Of a DNA stretch of 64,000 bases, positions 11,094-23,334 are shown in pieces. Origin of the DNA: Durusdinium trenchii (lineage: Eukaryota; Sar; Dinophyceae; Suessiales; Symbiodiniaceae); the NCBI GenBank assembly GCA_963970005.1, contig CAXAMN010001237.1, positions 153,315 through 217,314 of the forward strand, in the 5' to 3' direction. The notes beneath the pieces were generated by a model. It made no database searches, had not been told where the DNA came from, and worked only from the letters and a program-made list of their open reading frames with translations. Made by a program: the position numbers and the translations under genes. Each line of letters begins with the position of its first letter. Position 1 is the first letter of the stretch.

Positions 11094-11186
11094 ATCTCCA
11101 GGATAATCTACAGGAAAATATGTTGAGGATATATAGTTATTGCTTATGGAAGCTTATCTTGAGCTAAACATGATTATCCTGGAGAT
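11094..11186. repeat. 93-bp element with perfect 15-bp terminal inverted repeats
   Basis: The left end ATCTCCAGGATAATC (11094-11108) is exactly complementary to the right end GATTATCCTGGAGAT (11172-11186). The interior is AT-rich and noncoding. The size and ends fit a MITE-like or introner-like element. Confidence 0.7.
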
Positions 11187-12435
11187 GGGGTGAAATTGGA
11201 TTGATCGTCTTCTGGAGCCATTTGTACCGCTAGAATTCCAATCAGTCTTCTGCCCTCTGATCAACCTGAAGGTCGAGTCCTCTTCAGACCCCCCAAGATC
11301 CAATGCCTTCAACATCCCTTGAGTTCCAAGCCCCACCGGTTTTTCGCCTGACTTTGGTCCCGCGACCCGTCGACTTGAGCAACTTCGTCGGTTGCGCTGA
11401 CTGCTTGGGTGGCTTCAGGTCTCACAAATTAGGAGTGTCATCTCCTGGCGGCCGCCGGCCGGACCAGAGTTGTGAGGAAGAGCAGATCATCGGTCAGAGG
11501 TTGGTTTGCGCAGTTCAACCGCAAGAGAAGACCGCAAAGCTGTGATGCCTGTTCCTTTTGCTTGTTCGTTGTCGAACGTTCCCAAAGTCTTGTTCCACAC
11601 CAAAAGACCAAACAGACCTTCTTCCGGCCGCGTTGCATGTGGCTTTCGACGTCGCCTCCGCGCCCTGCCATGACCCTGTTACCTACATCTCCAAAGGGCT
11701 ACAGAAGCCCGAAGGATGAGGAGAACTTGGGAGAGTGAGAGTCTCAAAACCTTTGTTTCCAACTTTGATTGGATGCCTTAAGACCTAGAGGACCTAGCCG
11801 CCCTAGCCTTCAGCCATTGATTTCAATGGTGGACAGAGATTAGACCTGGTTTTGTGGTGTAAAGTCCCTGGCAACACGATGGTTGTTCGGGATTCGAACC
11901 CTTAAATTCATGGTGGGCTAACAACCATTAAGTTGCTGGTGCTTCGTTGCCAGGAGCTTGGGGGAAACGAGAGCAGTGAGATGTCCTCCGAGGACCTCGA
12001 CAGCTCGGTCGGCCAGTTGGGGTTTTGTTTCGTGTGTAAGGTCCATCACGAAGGAACTTTCGTGTGCAAGGGTGTTACTGCTGACAAGGGCAAGGTAGGT
12101 ACTGTGTGGACCAAAGGACCAGCATGGCTTTTCTGGAGTCCATGGCTTTTCCTATCATTTCTCGCTGGACGCGTGATTTTCGAGAGGCCCGGCCAAGATG
12201 AGCAAGATTTCCGCGCTCCATCCTGTTGACGTCAGTGTTGACGACGGCATGTTCAGATCGAGAAAGAGTCACTTCCTGGACCACTCGTTGAGACCGACCC
12301 ACCTCTCTCTATTCGGCACACCCTGAGTGTGGCCGACCCACCCGGTTGTGCGGCTTCCTTCGGCTTCCTGCAGGACTCCGATTCCTCCGAGTCGTCCCAG
12401 TCGACGTGGCTCGGATGGATGGATTTTCTTCGGAG

Positions 12436-12503
12436 AACTGTGGGACCAGTCCCAGTGCGGGGACCAGTCATGGGGACTGTGGGACTGTGGGGACTGTGGG
12501 ACC
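12436..12503. repeat. Short GGGACTGTG / GGGACCAGT tandem repeats
   Basis: Several imperfect 8-17 bp units follow one another. No coding role is apparent. Confidence 0.7.
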
Positions 12504-13397
12504 TGCTGCCATCATTGATGCTTTGTTAATAAAAGTCCCAGTAGCGCGACGCGGGCTTCGGGTCCTGCTGTGCCCACCTCGTTCGGATGAGGGTCTGCCG
12601 CCGAATGGATGATGAAAAGGGATCGGACACTGAAGGCGGGGGCGGCTGAGAGGGGTGCGGGGGGAGCCCGGGAACTTCCAGGGGCGCCCCCGGGAGGTCA
12701 CAGCCCCGCAGGAAACGTCCCAGCTCCGAAAGCCGGGAGTATGATGATCTGCATGGAAGCTTTGCGGAAGCTTCTGCCAGCTTTCGAAGTGGATGGTTGT
12801 CGTCCCCCAAGGATCTTTCGAATTCATGTCGCTCTAAACGCTGATAGAATATGACTTCCACCACTTGCATATGGCGGATGAAATGGCCCTATGGCCCCAG
12901 CAGAGGGTATGACGCGGCATGATGCAATACAGTTATGACTTTCCTGCACCAATCTGTGGTAGGCCCTTCTCGCCACCAGACAATCACAGTATTGGTTTGA
13001 TGGCTGTTTGCGGCCGATACGTGTATTTTGACAGCAGAACACCTTGGCAGAATTCGTATGCAGGAAGACCAAGTACAGAAGCTTCCCCCAAAAAGCTTCC
13101 TTGTCCTTTCGCCAAGTGTAAGTAAGCCCTGGCACTTGCCCACAAGACAGAAACTGCCACTTCGCGCAACTCGAACTGATTGAAGAACAGCTCACTGTTT
13201 CAACACTCACTTGGGAGCTTTGAGCCATAACCAACTGACCGTTCAAACTCCCCCTATCAGAGGTGGGGAAGGCAGGATCCGATCCTTCGCTCGCGTCTCA
13301 TGCATGGATGCAAGGGTTTGCATTCCCGGAAGCACGTCTGGTCTTTACGGATTTTTTTTCACACCCTTGATGCGCCACACGACCCTCCACTTCCCCG

Positions 13398-13596
13398 GTG
13401 GAACCGGAAGACGGGACGTTGGAACCGTGGGCTTCGCCCCCGCACCGCTCGGCCTCGTCGCGGTCGTCGCGGTCTCCGGTCCTGCTAGACGACTACGCGC
13501 GGTTGCTGCGCACCCGGCTCTGGCGGCGAGAGGTCATCGAGCGGAACATCAAATTCGGCCGCTCTTCTGGTGGAGGGGATGTAGAGGAGGGGTAGA
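13398..13596 (+). CDS. Candidate exon, Ser/Arg-rich then helical; possibly upstream part of the cyclase gene
   Basis: A GC-rich open frame reads EPEDGTLEPWASPP, then a serine/arginine run, then LLDDYARLLRTRLWRREVIE and RNIKFG before a Gly-rich end and TAG. The charged, amphipathic composition and high GC match the other recognised exons and not the flanking DNA. The family is unknown. It lies upstream of the first hydrophobic exon of the presumed cyclase gene, so it could encode its cytosolic N-terminus. The frame opens with GTG, not ATG, so this would be an internal exon. The ends are uncertain. Confidence 0.4.
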
Positions 13597-14659
13597 CGGT
13601 GGTTCACCACGGTGCAGGTGGTGTGATTATTATGATTATTGATTGTTCTTCTTTTTTGGGGTGGGTGTTTGACCAGCGTCAGGGTGGGCGAGCTTGCTGT
13701 TTTTGGATGGTTTAGAGATGTTTAGAGTTCAGACATGTAGACAGTGAAAAGGCGGACATCTCTTCAGAGAGTTTCAAGCATCTTGGGGTTTGCAACGCCA
13801 CGCTTCTCAGCTTCGGTGGAGTCGAGACTCGGAGAAGGTCCCCAAAAAGAGACTCGTGTTCGGCTCTGAACGAGCTGGCCGGACTGGACCGTCCGACGTC
13901 CGAGGTGCTGCAATCATCCTTATTGAGAACATTTGCTTGTCCGTCCAAACCCTGGCGCCTTGGAGCGGATTCAGTTGGGCGGGAGCGGATGAGGAGCAGA
14001 CATCGAAGCGAAAGCGGTCACGGAGCAGAGGACGGAGTCAAAGAGATGCACCTAAGACCTAAGACTGGCCAGTGATGTCATTTTTGGGAGTCAATAGTTG
14101 CTACGCAGTGCAGCCCTGGAGCATCCGAGCCGCAGTTCCGAGCCGTTGTCGGCGGCCAAACATGAACATGCAGCATCAGTCCAAGGCCATGCGCCCTAGT
14201 AGTTCTACTAGAGCATGCAAAGACGTTTTTGCTCATTTTTCTGAATCACTTCACACTTCAGTTTCACTATACGATCATTTATATCATTTCTTCTGGGCTT
14301 AGCTTGACCCTTTTCCGTTGACGAAGTGCTTCAGAGCCCGGTCCGGTCAGCCACCGGTGCTCGCTTCGGGCCGCCGGACCGCCATGCCTAGGGCGCCATC
14401 ATCAAAAAGCAGCCTTGGGCGAGCTACGTCCCGCCTCCCGGCGTGCGATTCAGGGGGTTTCAGATGCGGAGTGATCCAGGTGGGCCGGATTCGGGTGGGG
14501 GGAAGAAGGCGGAGCCTTTTGGAACTGGATCCGAACATCCGTTGACCATTTGCGAGGCCCTTATAGGCTCCAGATAGGCCCGATAGGCTCCGGCGTCAGC
14601 TGCCTGGGTGCGGCCGCCTTCGTTCCCGCCGCTGCCTCGTTCCGGCCGCTTCGTCGCAG

Positions 14660-17600
14660 CTGGAGGTATCTCATCACCTACGCGGTGGAATGGCCGGTCT
14701 TGTTGTTCGTGATCAAATCCCCCAGGCAGTGGAACCGGTGTTTCGTATTAAAAGGTTGCAGGTTTCGTCCGCGGGGGGCATGGGCGGTTGAAGGGTGGAT
14801 TCTTGGATTGTGTTGGAAGTGAAGCGTATGGAGGGGGGCCTTGGAGTGCCTCTGCAGATGTTCGCAGACATCGCTTTAGGATGCTTGGGATGCCTTGGGA
14901 TGAGATGGTGAATCGGGGCGTTTTGAGTTGATGAGAGGCGTTTGGAGTTGATGAGAGACGCCAGGCTTTGGCTGTATTTGACGATCCTGGGATTTGACGC
15001 GCCGCTTGACACGGTAGCTGTATGACATGAAATCCATGTGCATTTCGGGGATTTGTGTGGTTGGAGTGTCCTTCATTATGGTCATTTTTGGACCCAACAA
15101 ACGGACAGACACGAAGGCTACACTATGGCATACAGATCGAGAACAAGAAGTAGATCTCCCCAAGACAAAAGGGGTTTCTTTTTTGAACACACAGAATTCG
15201 ATGTCCTCCCAGACGCAACCTAGACACCGACCGTCGCGGCGTCGGTTTCGGGATCGCGCAGTTGCCGAGGATCACCTCCCTGATCGCTGCTGATCCGATG
15301 ACCATCTCCGATAGGCCCATCGAAGACCAGAAAGGCTTCTGGGCGTTTTTTTGATCCAAGACGCCGCCGCTCTCCCGCCGCCGCTGGCCTCGCGACCGGG
15401 TTCCCGGCGCATCTCGTGCGCCGGGCACCCGGCGCCCGGGGAGAATCCCACGGCCAGAGAGATCCCACGGGAACTGCGTTTCGGGGAAGTCCAGGCCGCC
15501 GCCAGCAGCGAAGACCAACCGGGATCCGGTTTGGTCCGTCGCGTCGCTGCGGTTTGGCGGTGTTTGAAGCGGTCGAAACTCTGGCAAGTGGTGTTGGAGA
15601 GTGAGATGGATGCCTGGTGAATCTTGATGTGACGATGTGATGAGGTGATGTGCCTGGTGATTGGGTGATGTGGTGGTCATGAGGGGTTCAGTGGCATGTA
15701 GGGTTCACGTGTGATGTGGATGTGGTGAGGTGCGAGGTGCTTTTTGACATGAAGTGTGAGGTCATGAAAGCAAAAACAGCATTCGCACCAGGCAGTTGGT
15801 CCGATGCCAGTAGCAGGAACACCAGATTTCTGCTTCAACCAGGTTTTTCCCGCGCCCCACACGCACACACAAACGCACAGGCACACTCCCTGGAAACAGC
15901 TATTTGCTGGACATTTGTAACTTTGTAACTTTTTCAATACTTTTCTTCACCTTGTCGATATTGGACTTTTTACCCAACAAATCGCTATGCAGAAAATGTC
16001 CAGGCAAAAGTGTAAAAACAGAGATAAACAAACATATTCTTGTTCAAGTATGTTTTAGTCATTTCTACAGACACATACTGAAGAGCAGAGTAGTAGAATT
16101 ATGGAACGCAATGATTCTCGAGAAATGATTGGGAGAGCGTGTGGGGGGCACGTTGGAATTCTTAACATGCCCTACCATGACTCGTGGTTTAAAGATTTGC
16201 AAGCCAGGAACCGATTCATTTCCAATCTTGTGCCTCACAGTGCCTTCTGGCGGCATCTGGCTTGCAAAAAAGCGGCACTTTCCAAAAGGCACAGCTGGAC
16301 GCACTACGGCACTACGCACTACGCGCTGCGTTTGGAGGGACCGTCTTCGTCAGAAGGTGGTGGCTCTTAGCCGCCCAGGTCCAGCCAATCCACGTGGACG
16401 GCAGCTCTCTTTCGACCAAGCCGCAGTAATCGCGCCCCGCCGCAGTAAACAGCGCGCAGAAAGCACGGCACACATGGGTATGTCCTCATTCAAGGTTATT
16501 TAGATAGGGAGACGCGGAAGCCAATGGGTAGACTGGTCTGTCTTCCGAACCTTCCAGGGGGTCGGAAACGCCGCTGGGTCGGCCCTCCCTCTTTGGATAA
16601 GACACGCACAGGTGTACACGCCAATCCCAGGTTTGCGGTTCGTCTCTTCGGAGATTCCTCTTCGGAGATTCCTTGTTCTCGTGACCCAGATGTGCGACAT
16701 CCCAACGTGAACTTCCCGGGGGCCGTGAGAAGCGGGAGAAGCACATGGAAAAGCCAAGGGTAGTAGTAGCAATAGTGTTTGCAGTGTCAGTATTTCGATT
16801 ATCACTGTATATTATTAATAGTCGGTATATAGTAGAAACCTAATCACTAATCCTGAAAGCAATCTGAACAGACTCCCTCCGCGACTCCCTCCAACTTGTT
16901 CTTTTTCTACCCTCTCGGAAGGGAGACCATCACGCAAGACTTCCGTTGCCAGACTTGTTTTTTTTTTTTTTGGGAACTCTTTCAGACGCCTCAGAGCCTC
17001 TCAGGTTATGCGATTCTTTATTTCAACATGATTTACATCTTGATGTCCGTCCCCGCCTTAGATTGAGAGTCGGATCCAAGTTGAGTTTTTGCTAGTTGAG
17101 TTCAGTGGAGTCAGATTTGTGTCTCGTGTTTACCTGTGGCCTGTATGGAGTTTCCATGGCTTTCCCAAACCTAGACCTCGTTTGCATTCATGGGCTTGCT
17201 TCTCAGCTACCTATGCGTGACACAGGAGCCTCTTCACCTATGCATGTGGTTGTAAATGATATATCCCCTTTTCTGCCCGAACAGGCCCCTACCAAAAAGG
17301 ATCGAAGAACGACACTCTGAAAGACGAAGTTCAGATGCTCTCTGGAACGCAGGCTGCCTGCTCCAGCCGAGCCGAGGTCATGTACTATCCGTCTTTGAAG
17401 TGGTTGACTGTTTTCAGTTTATCCAGGCTGTACCGCCGGCACGGTGGCGCTCGACTTGGGAGCGGTGGTTTTTTCCGGCACCGGTGGCGCCTTTCGATGC
17501 CGACGAGGTTTCCTTGGCTGTGGCCTTGGCAAGCACATGGAAAACGCGGTCGCTTTTGGCAGATGATTGGTACAGCTGATCGATCCATCCGATTTGGTTG

Positions 17601-17781
17601 GAAATCGTTGGATGACACACCCTTAAAAATGTATCTACGCCCTCCCTTGATCCAATTGAAACAAGGTGATCTGAGATCACCCGATCACAAAAGATCGCCT
17701 GGTTCGTCGATCGCCGTGAGGACCCTGATTTACACCCTTTACCTCGTCCTCGTCGTGGTGACCTGCGCCCCCAGCAGCGAG
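14660..17781 (+). CDS. Hydrophobic exons upstream of the first cyclase domain (membrane cassette 1, partial)
   Basis: Two separated exons have membrane-helix character. About 14660-14727 follows TCGCAG and reads WRYLITYAVEWPVLLFVIK. About 17721-17781 follows GTGAG and reads TLIYTLYLVLVVVTCAPSSE, ending before a GC donor. A third coding-like piece near 17475-17560 (FPAPVAPFDADEVSLAVALA) lies between them. Two-domain cyclases of the membrane-bound type carry a six-helix cassette before each catalytic domain, and these exons are placed where the first cassette would be. The remaining helices were not found, so the assignment rests on position and hydrophobicity alone. Confidence 0.4.
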
Positions 17782-18012
17782 GCGCCGCCTTTGTGCCGCC
17801 TGCGGGGGGGGGGGCGACCCGGCGCCGCCTTCGTGGATGAATTTCGAGGGAACTCCCAAGACAATTGGAGCAAAAAGGTTGGATGCTTTTGGAGTTTTGT
17901 ATGGCTTTGAAGGATGGAGTGTGTATGAGTGTGTGTCGAAGGGGTTGGATTGAAGTCCTGGTTTGGGTGTGACACTTTGGATGGCAAGCGGCCAGCTATC
18001 CTTAGCCTAGAC

Positions 18013-18156
18013 ATGCCAAGGCAGACGTGGTTTCAGAACCGGAGACTGCTGAACGTGCGAAAGATGGGCTCGGAAGAGTTGGAAGAAGTGCAGGTTACCG
18101 GACACGTGTACCACATTCTCCCCTACAAAGATCCTATGACAAGAGCCATCGTTTGA
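18013..18156 (+). CDS. Candidate exon, unknown family
   Basis: The open frame reads MPRQTWFQNRRLLNVRKMGS and continues EELEEVQVTGHVYHILPYKD before TGA. Its charged and aromatic mix looks like real protein, but I do not recognise the family. It lies between the presumed first membrane cassette and the first cyclase domain, so it could be a cytosolic linker exon of that gene. The frame is also open for some distance upstream, so the ATG shown is not a firm start. Confidence 0.35.
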   Translation: MPRQTWFQNRRLLNVRKMGSEELEEVQVTGHVYHILPYKDPMTRAIV

Positions 18157-18168
18157 GCTAAGAAGACC

Positions 18169-18250
18169 AATGTAGACTCTTGATTAATAGACAATCCTCA
18201 TTTGAATTGAACATCCTCTTGAAAGGGAGGGTTTAGTCATGGTCTACATT
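18169..18250. repeat. 82-bp element with 9-bp terminal inverted repeats
   Basis: AATGTAGAC (18169-18177) is complementary to GTCTACATT (18242-18250). The interior is noncoding. This is a weaker example of the short inverted-repeat elements seen elsewhere in the window. Confidence 0.5.
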
Positions 18251-20206
18251 AAGCAGACTCTGGCCCTTTTCACTGAGTGGAATGGTCAAACCATTTTTGG
18301 AACGATCCCAACGGCGATCGGACCGCCGATGCCAGGCGCTCCTGCAGAAGCAAATCGTGGACACCGCTGTAGGAGCAACCCATGGTGAGGGTCGGACATA
18401 TTTTCTGACTTGGAAAGTGAGTAGGTTGGGACGGGTTGGATGGGATGTGGGTGAAGTTTTTGAATCGGACTCTTTGAATGGAAGTTTTGCAAGCAAAAGT
18501 CCATGTTAGTCATTTTTAGATGGTCTATCTCCTGGTAACTGTTACGTTGAGAGGTAGAACAAGAGATGTGAGAAAGGTTAAGCCCTCACATTTAATGTTT
18601 TTCAAACACCAATTGGAACGGCCTAGCCCGAGCTGCACATGAAAAACCGATCATGCAGTTTGGGGACCATGCCATCCCCTTTGCATGTGAATTGGAGTCG
18701 AGCGGAACATCGTTCTCAGAGGTTTTGGTTGCAGGACAGATGTTGTGCACGTTGGGCGTCAGGAACCTTGTCCTTGCTGGTGGTCAACATGATCGCCATC
18801 GCACAGAAAAAAACACCTCTGGAAGCTTCAGCGGAATCAAGCCATGGCAGGGGACCCGGGGGGGGAAGGAAAGGACAGGGAGTCGGAAGAGATGACATGC
18901 CGTTCTTCGGATTGCTTTGGGACGGAACTCGGTTGCTGCAGGCTTCGCTTTTCCTTACCCCCTTTTAGCTCACCCTCTCGGCGGCGGAGTATGGCCTGCG
19001 GGATAGGGGTCATGGTCGGGCGCACCGGCCAAACGTGCTCTCATCGACTTGTGCCCGGGTAGATCAATTTGACCAAAGCCCATACATATAAAAAATGTAT
19101 ATATTATGTAGATGCCTGCATTGACCTCTGAAATCTGCCCCAATGTAGATAGAATAGGCCATACCTGGAGTGTCTGGGATCTCATACCACCTTCCGTTCG
19201 ACCACCGAAGTGGACGACAGCTTGCGCGCGCCCGCGAAGCCTCGATGCGCCAGGTCGAATGGCGACGCCGGAAGATGTGCTCGAAGATGTTTAATGCCAC
19301 TGGTCGACCTGTTGTGAGTGAAATCACCCAATTGGTCGTGAGTCGGTCTTGACGCGAGTCTCGGTCGGGCCAGACGATGACCGTGGTGGCTGGGGCAGTC
19401 CTGCAGGGCCGTCGGCATGTGGGTTTGGAGTTGCTTCCCCTACCAGAAGCGCAGGGGAGACCAAGACTTCAAAACCCTGTCCAATCCAAGTTGCGCTGGA
19501 AGAAACCAGCACCATCCCACAGGCCGCGTGATCGAGGACCATCCCACGGCACTTCCCGGAACGGACCATCCCACCCGGAACGGACCGGGAACACCGACAG
19601 CCGCCGAAAGAGATCGCAGGCAATGCAACACACGGGCTTTGAGGGGTTTTCGTGTCGGGCGGGATCCTTAGACCTGCCACTCTCTGCCCTTACAGGTAGG
19701 GTCATGGGATGATGCGTGGGTCTTTTGGCCACCAGCCAAACCCCTCCCTTCCTGGTCACAGCCCAAAAGAAGCGTCCGGGATGCCGTAAAGAACCACAGG
19801 TCTTCAACTCGATTCTGCCACCCTTCCTGGTGAAGCGCATCCTTCGCAACCCTTCCCACGCCATTGGCGATCGCGCCTCGGCGAACCCGGGGCAACGGGG
19901 TGCGGCGGAGGTCGACGGTCGGGTTGAACCGAGGGTCGACCTCGGCGTTGGTGTCGGGCGTGGTGCAGCTTTCGGGCGTTGGTGTTCTGAGGGAGGGCAG
20001 CGAGAGTGTGTCGGAGCTTTGAGGGGAGGGTGGGGTTTTAACGAGAAGCTGGGTGAGTAAGAGAACTGAAAGTCAGCACCAAAACCCATTGGTTGGGGAT
20101 CTGCCTATCAAGAATATGCACCTGTGTGTCGTTTTGGGGCAGTGAGTTCTGCGTCCCCTTCCTTTGGGATGGCAGCCTTCTGACCAAAAAAGTGGCCTTC
20201 TTTCAG
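18251..20206. other. No confident gene; probable intron DNA before the cyclase domain
   Basis: Several short GC-rich frames occur, for example near 19830-19990, but none shows a family motif and competing frames look equally plausible. I see no repeats of note. Confidence 0.4.
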
Positions 20207-23200
20207 GGGTGGATCGGGTCTCGATCCTCTTCATCTTGCTGTGCGACTTCGAGAAGTATTCGATGAGCATGAGCCCGGTGAAGCTTTTTCGCTCTTTGAA
20301 CGCCTCTTGGTGCCTTTAGAGGCCGCTTTGAAGTGGCAAAAAAGTTCAGTGTTCGGCATGCGACCAGACCTTGGAGGTTTGCTACATTTTGCTACTGACA
20401 TGCTTGTGCTGGGCAGAGAGTTATATAGCCATTACATGACTAATTACCTCTTGGAAACAGGTTGGCCAAACATTAGTTTTCTGCAGGATGACCAGGATAA
20501 CCAACATGACAGCTAGCTTTGACTAGCAATAGAGAGGGAAGCAAAGGAAAGCTCCGGAGCCCAAGCTCCGGAGCCTGCATGCTTCCTTTATATAACTTTC
20601 ATGAGCTTCGACATTCGATAGGACTGACATAATCTCTATATGCAAGATGGACATGTTTCTTGTATTTCTGCTCTAATTTGTGCTTGCAAAGTAGAGAGAG
20701 AGAGAGAGAAATACTCAGCGCCGCTGACGATCCAACGATCCAACGAAACCACTTTTTGGCCGACTCATCGGTGTTCCTTACGCCTCTCAGCGATCGGGTT
20801 GCGTCGCGGAACGACGCTGAACCCCCGTTTCTTTACCTTTCTGCTTTTTAGACCTCTAAAACCATCTCAAAACCATGTGGTTTTTTCACCTTCGTTGGAG
20901 CTCCTCCCCTCTCGGTTTCCACTTCAGCACGTTCCGCCTTCAGTGCGTGGAACACCACGACGTGAACGAACGCACTTCTTTCTTCGCAGCGGGTCGACGA
21001 CACCTTCCGCTTCTACTCGGGAACCGAGGACACCTTCATCGAGATCGACGTGATTTGCGCCACCCATGGCGTGACCAAGATCGAGACGGTTGGCCGCTGG
21101 GCGGTTGGCGATGGGCAGAGGGACAGAGTGAGGGGAGGCCGTTTCAGGGTTCTTCAACTTTGGGGAGGCCTATGGCCAATGGCTGCTTAGAAATCTTTCA
21201 ATCTAGAGTTCTGGATGTTCCAAGCAGGAAAGCTCCACTTGAAGCAGTCTTGGGGTGTAGCTTTCCAAGAAGCAGTCAGTGAGGAATTCTTGAATATTTC
21301 AATTCCAGATCCTCCCAGAGATCTCCAAACTCTCGAGGTCGCTGGCTCGTTCCATTTCCAGCTCCTCCAAAACACGCCTCAGGTGAAGAGTACGTGTGCG
21401 GCGTGGGTGTCTCCCCCACCGACCAGGATGAGGCCCGACAGCTCGAACGATCGAAGGTACAGTAAGTGAGAAGAAGTCCTTTGGTGTTTGGAGAATATGA
21501 GACGGTAGTAGCTGGCTGAAGAGTAAGAGCTACTACCCGTTTTGGTTGAGAAGCAGGTCCTACTCGTCCTGCGTGGTTTTTCTTGGCGCGGTCTTCAGGA
21601 TCACATGACGGGGCACATGGGCTGTCTGAACCGGCTGCTGACGGTTGCATGGGAGCTGAAGAACTTACCCAGGACGGTGGGGAAGCTCTGTGACAGACTG
21701 GACGGCCAGACGGACTGGACTGTTGTTGGGTTTAGCATCAAGATCATCAAGGTGATGGGGCATGGTGGTGTGTCCTTGATACAGCTAAACCGCGGTGGTG
21801 TATGTTTGGTGTTTGGCTTGGCTTGGAGGACCTTCTGAGAGTGAGATTGATGGTCGCAGACTAAAGGCCAGAAGAGATGTGACATTCCAAGAGCTTCGTC
21901 GGGCCTGCCATCTCAGGCGTCAGGCACTCCATGTATGGTATAATGGTAAGTCAATGTAGGCATATATGACAGACACAGAGTGTCTGGGTCTGGTTTCCCT
22001 CATTGTGGTCCTGAATCCATCACGGTTCCATCACATGCCCGACCTACATGGCGCTCCCAGCGCGTTGCTTCGCACCCTCGCGCACGGGGGGTCTGCAGGG
22101 AGGGGAAGTTCAATAACTCCACCCTGGGGTGTGGGGTACACCAGTCGACGACGGTGTCCCACGTCTTTCGGTGGTACCAAATCTAGTTGAGCTGGATCCA
22201 TCATGATCCATCGACATGTTCCTTCCCTGGGTTGTGAGCACGGCCAGCACGGCCTGCGTTTGGGTGCGCTTCTCAGGAGCACCGTGAATTCTGAGGTGCC
22301 TCGGGCTGCCAAGAATACCGAGGAACCCGGATGTTAGGTCGACCTGGACGTTTTGGTATCCAAGAGCGGCGCTTAGAGGGACCTGGAGTTGTGGAGGGAT
22401 CTTCCTTTGCGATGCACCCATGTCCGGCTCAATCTCCACCGGCTCTTCCCGTGCAATGTCCAGTGCCAAAGGTAAGCAGCTCCATTTCGCGCTCACTGGG
22501 AAGCACCACCACCTGGAACGGCGGGCCGTGGCAAAAACAACCTTTGGTTTTCGACCTGACTTCCACCACCGGAGGGCCATGGGGTGTGCGGCCATTGGGT
22601 TTACCTTTAGACCCTCGTCCAGTCGTGCTTGGACTGAGGTGAAAATGGGCATCCACACAGGTCCCGTGGTGGCCGGGGTGGTTGGAAAGAGGCGCGGCCG
22701 CTCCGCGTGGAGCCGGGGTTTTTCAGGGACTGGCAGGCAAGGGGGTCACACGGGTCGTTGTGCACGAGAGGCCCGGGAAGGATCACACAGACGGGAGGGA
22801 GGATCGCCTTAGGCGCTAGCCACTTAGCCCTGCCATAGATCCGCCATAGATTCTCTTCGGATCGGAATCCACCTGCAGATCGAACCAAGAAAAGCTTTCA
22901 CTCGGGAGGACTTCTGTTTTTTTCATCAGAAGCATCACTTCGGGTGGTCCTGGACGGTCCTCGGGGACAGACAGCAAGCGCTGAAAACCATTGGAGATCC
23001 TCATGACCTGGTAGATGTGACTCAGAAAATAAGACCCGCATGAAGACGATGCCGTAGATTGACAGTGCTGTTCAAGTAAAATCCGTGACCAAGACCCATG
23101 GCCCTCTATTATTGAGCCATGGTCTCATCCAGGGTCACTGCATGGTCTTTCTTCCACCTGAAGAACTGCCATTGCTATTAGGTTGGAGGCCATTGCTATT

Positions 23201-23334
23201 AGGTTGAAGGCCATGGCCATTATGTTGGAGGCCATTGCTATATATACTTATGTTTCCACTCAGGCTGCCGCGCTTCCGGCTCTTTGGGGACACCATGAAC
23301 ACCGCCGCGCGGATGATGCAGAAGGGGCTTCCAG
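20207..23334 (+). CDS. Class III nucleotide cyclase, first catalytic domain (C2-like), multi-exon
   Basis: Exons: 20207 to about 20277 (VDRVSILFILLCDFEKYSMS); 20990-21093 (RVDDTFRFYSGTEDTFIEID, then THGVTKIETVG); 21384-21456 (EEYVCGVGVSPTDQDEARQL); 22639-22685 (VKMGIHTGPVVAGVVG); 23264 to about 23334 (LPRFRLFGDTMNTAARMMQK). Order and motifs match the cyclase homology domain, which makes cAMP or cGMP. The first metal-binding Asp is replaced (LFILLCDF where xxSDIVGF is usual) and the second is Glu (VGEEYV where VGDAYM is usual). The transition-state Asn and Arg are kept (NTAARM). The purine-selecting pair is Glu (KIETVG) and Arg (RFRLFGD); guanylyl cyclases have Glu and Cys. This half cannot bind the metals alone but could supply Asn/Arg and base recognition in a heterodimer with the second domain. 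One exon between the third and fourth was not found. Confidence 0.8.
20537..20586. repeat. Hairpin with doubled AAGCTCCGGAGCC
   Basis: GGAAGC and GCTTCC close a stem around two copies of a palindromic unit containing GCTCCGGAGC. It lies in the intron after the first cyclase exon. Confidence 0.65.
23168..23243. repeat. GGTTGGAGGCCATTGCTATTA minisatellite
   Basis: Three to four units of about 21 bp (AGGTTGGAGGCCATTGCTAT and variants) end about 20 bp upstream of the last exon of the first cyclase domain. The reverse complement of this unit occurs at 7087-7120, and related units at 7697-7775. Confidence 0.85.

Larger units (their letters stand above)
10640..13397. other. No confident gene; long intron or intergenic stretch
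   Basis: Holds an AT-rich run with TA repeats (about 10918-10990), an inverted-repeat element at 11094-11186, a 48-bp sequence with 7-bp complementary ends and a tRNA-like T loop (11880-11927), and a GGGACTGTG repeat (12436-12503). Protein-like fragments near 11.5-11.7 kb were considered and rejected as M16 exons. Confidence 0.5.

Noticed and set aside
11500..11720. Frames reading LVCAVQPQEKTAKL and HVAFDVASAPCHDPVTYISK, reminiscent of the start of M16 domain 2
   Set aside because: The match is loose, no clear acceptor precedes the second piece, competing frames are open, and a much better match exists at 47849-47908.
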